5,111 nt of DNA from an uncultured Eubacteriales bacterium (GTDB lineage: Bacteria; Bacillota_A; Clostridia; Lachnospirales; Lachnospiraceae), in NCBI GenBank assembly GCA_902803345.1, contig CADCPV010000371.1, forward strand, positions 1 to 5,111. The letters run 5' to 3'. Positions 1 through 3,645 of the stretch are shown here, piece after piece; within the stretch, counting starts at the first letter, position 1; each line of letters starts with the position of its first letter. The notes under the pieces are model-generated. The model was not told where the DNA came from. It saw nothing but the letters and a program-made list of their open reading frames with translations, and did not search any database. The position numbers were made by a program, and so were the translations under genes.

Positions 1-120
1 GATCTTTCCTTCATAGACGATCACAGCGCCGATGGGGACTTCGCCGATGGCGATGGCTTTTTCCGCCTGCTTCAGGGCGGCTTTCATGTATTTCAAATCA
101 TTTTGCGTTAAGAAGTCCAT
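1..120 (-). CDS. tadA: tRNA-specific adenosine deaminase TadA, N-terminal fragment
   Basis: Read on the minus strand from an ATG at 120-118, the first 40 codons give MDFLTQNDLKYMKAALKQAE followed by KAIAIGEVPIGAVIVYEGKI. The amphipathic first helix and the GEVPIGAVIV strand are the typical start of TadA, which deaminates A34 to inosine in the anticodon of tRNA-Arg(ACG) in the cytosol. The catalytic H-A-E and PCxxC zinc motifs lie beyond the left edge and cannot be checked. An in-frame ATG at 87-85 would remove the conserved first helix, so the upstream ATG is preferred, although no clear Shine-Dalgarno precedes it. The gene is divergent from everything else in the window and is a core chromosomal flank. 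The family call is confident; activity cannot be judged from a fragment. Confidence 0.9.
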   Translation of the reverse strand, partial: MDFLTQNDLKYMKAALKQAEKAIAIGEVPIGAVIVYEGKI

Positions 121-174
121 AACATTGCAGATTTTTACAAAATTTGACCCTGTTTCAATAAATATACAACATAC

Positions 175-203
175 ATAATACACCCGTTTTCCGATGCTTA
201 AAA
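175..203 (-). promoter_or_regulatory. Candidate promoter for tadA
   Basis: On the minus strand TTTTAA (203-198) and TATTAT (180-175) are separated by 17 nt. The -10 matches consensus at 5 of 6 positions but the -35 at only 3 of 6. This would start transcription near 168 and give a leader of roughly 48 nt before the tadA ATG. The position is right, but in AT-rich DNA such a match can occur by chance. Confidence 0.25.
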
Positions 204-319
204 GAGCGGAGACTCGTATTATCAAAGGAAGTCAACATGCATTACCCCTAGTCCACGCCCTTCGAGGGGGCTGGAGTAACGATTGTCGAAAACAGAAAGC
301 AGTTTTTTAAACAACTCAC
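204..319. other. Intergenic stretch with one GC-rich hairpin, no gene seen
   Basis: There is no convincing reading frame here. The only structure that stands out is a hairpin at 253-274: CCA pairs with TGG and GCCCT pairs with GGGGC around a TCGAG loop, with one bulged C at 256 and one G-U pair. No T-run follows on either strand, so it is not a standard intrinsic terminator. An AAGGAAG followed by ATG at 237 opens a frame of only four codons. The role is unknown. Confidence 0.3.
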
Positions 320-348
320 TTGACAAAAGAAGAGGACGACATTACAAT
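320..348 (+). promoter_or_regulatory. Strong sigma-A promoter upstream of the transpeptidase leader
   Basis: A perfect -35 hexamer TTGACA (320-325) and a 5-of-6 -10 hexamer TACAAT (343-348) are spaced exactly 17 nt apart, the optimum for the housekeeping sigma factor. Transcription should begin near 355 and run rightwards through the folded leader and the terminator at 546-568 before reaching the transpeptidase start at 599. It is the best promoter match I found in the window. No other convincing promoter lies between it and that gene. Confidence 0.6.
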
Positions 349-379
349 TTATTTCGTTATTTATATCGAAATTAAATAT

Positions 380-398
380 TGGATATATCGTTATAGTT
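380..398 (+). promoter_or_regulatory. Motif copy 1: TGGATATATCGT + TATAGTT
   Basis: TGGATATATCGT (380-391) is directly followed by TATAGTT (392-398). The same 12-mer recurs at 3531-3542, followed two bases later by TATAGTT. The core GATATATC is palindromic. Here it lies about 30 nt downstream of the expected start of the leader transcript, so it could be a regulator site or a second weak promoter. No good -35 sits at the right distance from this TATAGT. Confidence 0.35.
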
Positions 399-545
399 TT
401 CTTTTGATCTTGCCTTTTAGTACTCTCAGGTCGATTCTCGAGGGTATTACAAAAGCTTCTATAGAACAGCTCAAACACGAATAGTAATGTTATATCACAT
501 AATATATTTCGGACGGACTAACTCTTTATATTACTTTTGAAGTCC

Positions 546-568
546 AGCCTGTCGATGCAGGCTTTTTT
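546..568 (+). terminator. Intrinsic terminator just upstream of the transpeptidase gene
   Basis: AGCCTG (546-551) pairs perfectly with CAGGCT (558-563) around a TCGATG loop, and the stem runs straight into six T residues (563-568). This is a textbook Rho-independent terminator on the plus strand. It ends 14 nt before the Shine-Dalgarno of the next gene, leaving no room for a normal promoter between them. It therefore either ends a small RNA or acts as a regulated terminator for the downstream genes. Confidence 0.75.
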
Positions 569-598
569 GTTGTATTGGTTTAAGAGGTGGAATGATAA

Positions 599-1141
599 TT
601 GAAAAAAAGGGCAATTGCCATTATTAAAGTTATGTTGCTGGCTGTGGCATTCTTTTTGGCCTGGAAACTGTTTATTGCCCGCAAGAGTCCTGAGCAGATT
701 GCAAGAATGAATACTTCCGAGACAGGATGGATGTTGGTTTGCGATACGCAGAAGCATATGCTTGCAGTCTTCAAACAATCTGATAACGCTGACATTGGTG
801 AGTGGGAGCCTGTACACTATAATTCGTTTCCCTGCTCTACAGGCGCTCTTGTGATGAAGGACGGGAAAATGGTCACGAGTACTCCGATTGGAGTAAGTCG
901 TATCAAATTTAAGCAGCGGAGACATATATTTGACGACTCTCGCAGCTGGTATAACTGTTGGTGCAAAGGCGGGTTCGGAATACATTCCACATTGTACAGC
1001 CGTGATGAAAAGTCTCCTCTTCATGAGATCGACGGCAGGCTGGGTATAAATGTTTCTACAAGCTGTATACGGGTCAGATTGAAAGTTGCCAAATGGATTT
1101 ATAAAACAATACCTGTAGACACTCCGGTTATTGTTTATTGA
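599..1141 (+). CDS. Membrane-anchored L,D-transpeptidase (YkuD family) with variant active-site motif
   Basis: This encodes 180 residues. The start is a TTG with AGAGGTGG (583-590) 8 nt upstream; a nearby ATG at 592 is out of frame and soon stops. Residues 5-22 form an uncleaved hydrophobic anchor, placing the enzyme outside the membrane. YkuD enzymes form 3-3 cross-links in peptidoglycan, or attach proteins to it, through a cysteine acyl-enzyme. Visible family marks are FPCSTG (77-82), TPIG (95-98), the conserved His in GIHS (H129), LGINV (148-152), Cys156 followed by Ile-Arg158, and the closing KWIY...PVIVY. The usual S-H-G-C-I-R reads S153-T-S-C156-I-R158, so the His and Gly before the nucleophile are replaced. 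Extra cysteines (79, 120, 122) could form a disulfide. Its TGA overlaps an in-frame TTG of the next gene, so the two are very probably cotranscribed. The family call is good; activity depends on the variant motif. Confidence 0.85.
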   Translation: MKKRAIAIIKVMLLAVAFFLAWKLFIARKSPEQIARMNTSETGWMLVCDTQKHMLAVFKQSDNADIGEWEPVHYNSFPCSTGALVMKDGKMVTSTPIGVSRIKFKQRRHIFDDSRSWYNCWCKGGFGIHSTLYSRDEKSPLHEIDGRLGINVSTSCIRVRLKVAKWIYKTIPVDTPVIVY

Positions 1142-1161
1142 TTTTCGAGAGAAGGTTATCT

Positions 1162-2091
1162 ATGTGTTTGCCACGCATCGCCAGGACATCTGCCTTATTG
1201 CTTGTGGTTCTTACGATGGTGATTCTATCGGGATGCAGCGTTACGAAGCATCAGAGTAAAGATGATATTACAATCGGCGATGAAGTATGTTCTCTGAAAA
1301 ACAATCTAAAAACCTACCTCCTTCTTGGGATTGATACAGAGGGAAGCCTCAGGGAAGAAAAAGAACCCGGACAGGGAGGTCAGAGTGACGCAATTTATCT
1401 TCTGGTATGCGATGAGGAGAAAAAAAGAGTACACATCGTCGGAATTCCAAGAGATACGATGACAGAGATTAAGGTATTTCTGCCATCTGGAAAGTACAAC
1501 GGGACTTCAATAGACCATCTGACATTGCAGTATGCTTTCGGAAATGGTATGGAATATAGTTGCCAGCTGATGAGGGAGGCTGTTTCAAATCTGCTTTATG
1601 GAATCCCGATTCACGGATATGCGGCTCTTAATCTCGGAGCAGTTCCGGATCTTGCGGATGCACTTGGAGGAGTGGACGTTGTTGTTCCTGATGATTCCGC
1701 TGTTTCAGAGGAGAGTTCTTTTAAAAAAGGAGCAAAAGTCACGCTGCAAAGAGACAATATTAAGAAATTCCTGAGATTCAGAGACACAGAGACGAACCTG
1801 AGCGCTTCGATCCGCATGGATAGACATAAGGCATTTTTTAGAGGATGTTCAAAGAAGCTGAGAAGTCTGATTGAAGACGATCCTGCATCCATTATCCGTC
1901 TCTATAATGCCTGGTCGTCTGAATTTCTTACTGATATCGGACCGGAGGAATGCGCCCGGCTTGCAGGCTTTGATTTTGAAGAAGAAGTGGAACTGATTCC
2001 CGGAGAATATATTTCAGATTTGGATTTCGATGAGTTTTATGTTGACGGAGAAGCTCTGAAGAAAATGGTAAAAAGACTTTTCTGCCAATAG
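1162..2091 (+). CDS. LytR-CpsA-Psr (LCP) family lipoprotein
   Basis: LCP proteins transfer lipid-linked anionic polymers (teichoic acid or capsule type) onto peptidoglycan at the outer membrane face. I chose the ATG at 1162 (309 residues), which has GAGAAGG 6 nt upstream and gives a clean signal peptide. An in-frame TTG at 1138 overlaps the previous stop and would add eight residues without a ribosome site. The signal ends in lipobox L-S-G-C25, so the mature protein should be lipid-anchored rather than held by the usual LCP transmembrane helix. Family motifs are YLLLGIDT (52-59), QSDAIYLL (74-81), IPRDT (95-99), ALGGVDVVVPD in the middle, and RFRD (205-208) followed by R218 and R221, the arginine/aspartate set that binds the pyrophosphate. 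Gene order links it to the transpeptidase just upstream. Which polymer it handles cannot be read from the sequence. Confidence 0.88.
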   Translation: MCLPRIARTSALLLVVLTMVILSGCSVTKHQSKDDITIGDEVCSLKNNLKTYLLLGIDTEGSLREEKEPGQGGQSDAIYLLVCDEEKKRVHIVGIPRDTMTEIKVFLPSGKYNGTSIDHLTLQYAFGNGMEYSCQLMREAVSNLLYGIPIHGYAALNLGAVPDLADALGGVDVVVPDDSAVSEESSFKKGAKVTLQRDNIKKFLRFRDTETNLSASIRMDRHKAFFRGCSKKLRSLIEDDPASIIRLYNAWSSEFLTDIGPEECARLAGFDFEEEVELIPGEYISDLDFDEFYVDGEALKKMVKRLFCQ

Positions 2092-2168
2092 GGACGATGT
2101 TATCTGGCAAAAGCGGACTTTTGAGTTTGAATGTAAACATCCGGAAGGATGGATGCAATTACTGTGAA

Positions 2169-2192
2169 AGCTTTCCAGGCGATTGGAAAGCT
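2169..2192. repeat. Perfect 9-bp inverted repeat between LCP and surface-protein genes
   Basis: AGCTTTCCA (2169-2177) and TGGAAAGCT (2184-2192) are exact complements around a 6-nt GGCGAT loop. No T-run follows on either strand, so it is not a standard terminator. It may be an mRNA hairpin that separates expression of the two genes, or a protein-binding site. Confidence 0.5.
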
Positions 2193-2202
2193 GAGCAGGA
2201 AA

Positions 2203-2230
2203 GTAACAGGTTAACCGTGTAACAGGCTAA
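2203..2230 (+). repeat. Direct repeat GTAACAGGYTAA, two copies
   Basis: GTAACAGGTTAA (2203-2214) and GTAACAGGCTAA (2219-2230) match at 11 of 12 positions and are 16 nt apart start to start. They lie just before the ribosome site (AAGGAGA, 2237-2243) of the surface-protein gene. The position suits a binding site in DNA or mRNA, but no obvious promoter overlaps it, so the function is unknown. Confidence 0.4.
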
Positions 2231-2252
2231 TATTTTAAGGAGAGTAGAGAAA

Positions 2253-3116
2253 ATGAAACTGAAATCTTATCTGGCAGCGGGTGTCATGGCTTTGGCCTTT
2301 GTAATGGGCAGTTCTATTTGCGTGTACGCGAATCCTTCCGTCACTGCACTTCCCAGCGCGGGGAAAAAGGACCAGTATGAAGTGAGCGACGTTAAAGACA
2401 TGGCAGACTATGAGGAAATCAAAGAGAAGCATCCTGTTGTTATCGGGGCAATTGAGGAAGTGAACAGCAGCAAGGAGAAATCTACGAAGAAATTTGTTGA
2501 GACTATTCTCAAGGATGCTGACGAAAAGACCAAAAAATCTGTTGAAAAAATAAGAGAAACTCTGGAAAATAGTGAATTTATTTCTAATTTTTTTGACATT
2601 CACGTAAAAGACAACGAGCTGGCGTCCAGTGATTATATTCGCAAGAATCTTGATGTTGAAAAAAGTAAAGATGGGAAATTCAGAGTGACTCTTCATGTTC
2701 CTGCTTTGACAAAAAACAATAAAAAAGTATATGTCCTTCACTACAGCAAGGAAAAAGGTGAATGGGAAGTTCTCTGGCCGAAGGAAATAGACTACGAGAA
2801 GAAGACTATTACAATTGAGTTTAGGGACTTCTCCCCTGCTGCTGTTCTTGCAGCATTTACAGTTGATGATGATAACACAGGAACGGTTGAAGCACCGGCT
2901 GATGATTCGAATGATGATAAGGACGACAGCGATACGACAACAACTGCCAGAAATAACAAACATGACGATGATGACGATGATGACGATGATGATGACTCTT
3001 CGTCATCAAGTTCCAATTCCTCTGCAAAGTCTCCTAAAACAGGTGTTGCGGACACATGGATGATCTGGTTCGCAGCAAGTGCTTTGCTTGCCGGCGCTGC
3101 TAAGAAGAGACATTAA
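2253..3116 (+). CDS. Secreted cell-wall-anchored protein with poly-Asp linker and SPKTG sorting signal
   Basis: This encodes 287 residues, with an ATG start preceded by AAGGAGA at 9 nt. A signal peptide covers residues 1-26, with likely cleavage after V-Y-A26. Residues 40-115 are charged and mostly helical. Residues 115-205 look like the small beta domain common at the end of Clostridia surface proteins (KVYVLHYSKEKGEWEVLWP, then TITIEFRDFSPAAVLAAF). From about 205 the chain is very acidic and ends in 11 consecutive Asp (238-248), then a Ser-rich linker (249-257). The C-terminus is a complete sortase signal: S-P-K-T-G (260-264), a hydrophobic stretch, and a KKRH tail. SPKTG resembles the (S/P)PxTG motifs used by class B-type sortases of Clostridia such as C. 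difficile. No sortase is in the window. It lies 161 nt downstream of the LCP gene and probably belongs to the same unit. The ligand or partner is unknown; the acidic segment suggests cation or cationic-surface binding. Confidence 0.85.
   Translation: MKLKSYLAAGVMALAFVMGSSICVYANPSVTALPSAGKKDQYEVSDVKDMADYEEIKEKHPVVIGAIEEVNSSKEKSTKKFVETILKDADEKTKKSVEKIRETLENSEFISNFFDIHVKDNELASSDYIRKNLDVEKSKDGKFRVTLHVPALTKNNKKVYVLHYSKEKGEWEVLWPKEIDYEKKTITIEFRDFSPAAVLAAFTVDDDNTGTVEAPADDSNDDKDDSDTTTTARNNKHDDDDDDDDDDDSSSSSSNSSAKSPKTGVADTWMIWFAASALLAGAAKKRH
2964..2996 (+). repeat. Tandem GACGATGAT tract encoding 11 Asp
   Basis: The 9-nt unit GACGATGAT is repeated three times exactly, then GATGAC, giving 11 aspartate codons in a row. 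It falls in the linker of the sortase substrate. Such a tract can gain or lose in-frame triplets by strand slippage, which would change linker length and charge without breaking the gene. Confidence 0.8.
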
Positions 3117-3135
3117 TTCCGGGACTTCTCAGGTA

Positions 3136-3163
3136 TTGTATGTAGCTGGAACGCCCGTAGAAT
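3136..3163 (+). promoter_or_regulatory. Weak candidate promoter for the intergenic RNA
   Basis: TTGTAT (3136-3141) and TAGAAT (3158-3163) are 16 nt apart. The -10 matches 5 of 6 positions and the -35 only 3 of 6. It would start transcription near 3170, ahead of the set of hairpins that follows. Without it, the region would be the 3' untranslated part of the surface-protein transcript, since no terminator directly follows that gene. Confidence 0.3.
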
Positions 3164-3169
3164 GCTAGA

Positions 3170-3397
3170 GCGGACAAGGGTAATAAGGAACTGCTGTAAT
3201 AGGTTTACGACCTGTATAAAATGGAACCGTTATTATGAAATTCAGCAATTTTGCGTAGGTAATCATTGATAAGCGCCTGGGTAGGCAGGTTGAATATCGG
3301 TTTTAAAATGACAGGGAAATAGGCGAAAGGTACAAGCAGGGCTTGTGTAGGAAATGAAACAGAGGGCGGATTGCGAAGCAGCTTCCGCCCTCTGTTT
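3170..3397 (+). ncRNA. Candidate structured non-coding RNA in the 3117-3645 gap
   Basis: There is no plausible reading frame on either strand, but the sequence can form a series of helices. 3180-3188 pairs with 3227-3236 (9 bp, one bulged G, one G-U), enclosing a hairpin where AGGT (3201-3204) pairs with ACCT (3210-3213). Further on are GCAA/TTGC (3245-3254), GCCT/AGGC with a GGGT loop (3275-3286), and ACAAGC/GCTTGT with a 3-nt loop (3332-3346). The run ends in the 14-bp hairpin at 3357-3397. This density of pairing in non-coding DNA suggests a functional RNA of about 230 nt. I cannot assign a family; large Firmicutes RNAs such as the raiA motif would be the first comparison. Folding was by eye, so an unstructured 3' untranslated region remains possible. 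Confidence 0.35.
3357..3397. terminator. Long 14-bp hairpin, probable bidirectional terminator
   Basis: AAACAGAGGGCGGA (3357-3370) is perfectly complementary to TCCGCCCTCTGTTT (3384-3397) around a 13-nt loop. The stem is GC-rich in the middle, with A/T ends that supply three T residues on either strand. The T-run is short, so termination may be partial, but the position suits the end of the surface-protein transcript or of the RNA proposed upstream. An ATG inside the stem opens a 17-codon frame that merely reads the hairpin and is not taken as a gene. Confidence 0.55.
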
Positions 3398-3419
3398 GCA
3401 GATATAGAGATAGACGCTG

Positions 3420-3476
3420 CGATTTAAATCGGTACGAAATTTTAGCGCTTATGCGTATTTGTATAACTTCAAATAC
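3420..3476. repeat. Two palindromic elements upstream of the zinc-ribbon gene promoter
   Basis: CGATTTAAATCG (3420-3431) is a perfect 12-bp palindrome. GTATTTG (3455-3461) and CAAATAC (3470-3476) form a perfect 7-bp inverted repeat with an 8-nt gap. Both are AT-rich, lack terminator T-runs, and lie 45-100 nt upstream of the candidate -35, where operators for dimeric regulators are often found. No specific regulator can be named. Confidence 0.35.
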
Positions 3477-3521
3477 ATAAAGAAAAGCCTGTCTGTTGTA
3501 TTAACGGTGTTAAAAATCGCA

Positions 3522-3550
3522 TTTAAAATATGGATATATCGTGGTATAGT
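3522..3550 (+). promoter_or_regulatory. Promoter of the zinc-ribbon membrane protein gene, with motif copy 2
   Basis: TTTAAA (3522-3527) and TATAGT (3545-3550) are spaced 17 nt apart, and a TGG precedes the -10, making it an extended -10 (TGnTATAGT). The spacer holds TGGATATATCGT (3531-3542), identical to 380-391. The predicted start near 3557 gives a leader of about 90 nt before the ATG at 3646. That leader contains a 14-codon frame (3573-3617) with no good ribosome site, so it is not called. Confidence 0.5.
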
Positions 3551-3645
3551 TGTTAAAGAGCTTTTCGAAGAAATGCACGAGAGGATCCAGGGAGTGGAAA
3601 CAGGCATGCAAGGCTAAAAGTGCAGATTCGGAACAGGAGGTGTGT

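Larger units (their letters stand above)
355..568 (+). ncRNA. Candidate attenuator leader or small RNA ending in an intrinsic terminator
   Basis: The transcript from the promoter at 320-348 to the terminator would be about 210 nt with no convincing reading frame. It can fold: 418-427 pairs with 440-449 (10 bp including two G-U pairs), 454-459 pairs with 464-471 around a TATA loop with two bulged bases, and GGACT (515-519) pairs with AGTCC (541-545), which abuts the terminator stem at 546. A terminator so close to the next start codon suggests premature termination control of the L,D-transpeptidase gene. An independent small RNA with partial readthrough is equally possible. I do not recognise a known riboswitch class. 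The folding was done by eye without an energy calculation. Confidence 0.35.

Noticed and set aside
251..275. TTCGA within a GC-rich hairpin, suggestive of a tRNA T-arm
   Set aside because: Stem and loop sizes do not fit, and no acceptor, D or anticodon arms can be placed around it.
248..478. Minus-strand 76-codon frame in the leader region
   Set aside because: It starts at GTG without a ribosome site, has low-complexity composition, and lies opposite the strong promoter and folded leader. No family resemblance was seen.
518..1024. Minus-strand 168-codon frame
   Set aside because: It is antisense to the L,D-transpeptidase, whose motifs are clear, and it would run through the terminator hairpin. 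It is a shadow frame.
2235..2963. Minus-strand 242-codon frame
   Set aside because: It lies opposite the sortase substrate, which has a signal peptide, sorting signal and ribosome site. The antisense protein is Phe/Ile-rich noise from the complement of Lys/Glu codons.
3221..3236. TGGAACCG resembling a T-box antiterminator core
   Set aside because: There is no specifier stem, no terminator alternative nearby, and no aminoacyl-tRNA or amino-acid gene downstream. The bases are better used in the 3180-3236 helix.
3487..3500. AGCCTGTC...TGTTGTATT resembling the terminator region at 546-575 with its middle deleted
   Set aside because: The similarity is two adjacent 8-9 nt matches with no flanking identity. 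It is too short to claim a decayed copy.
3573..3617. 14-codon frame in the leader of the zinc-ribbon gene
   Set aside because: There is no properly spaced ribosome site and no amino-acid run typical of a leader peptide.
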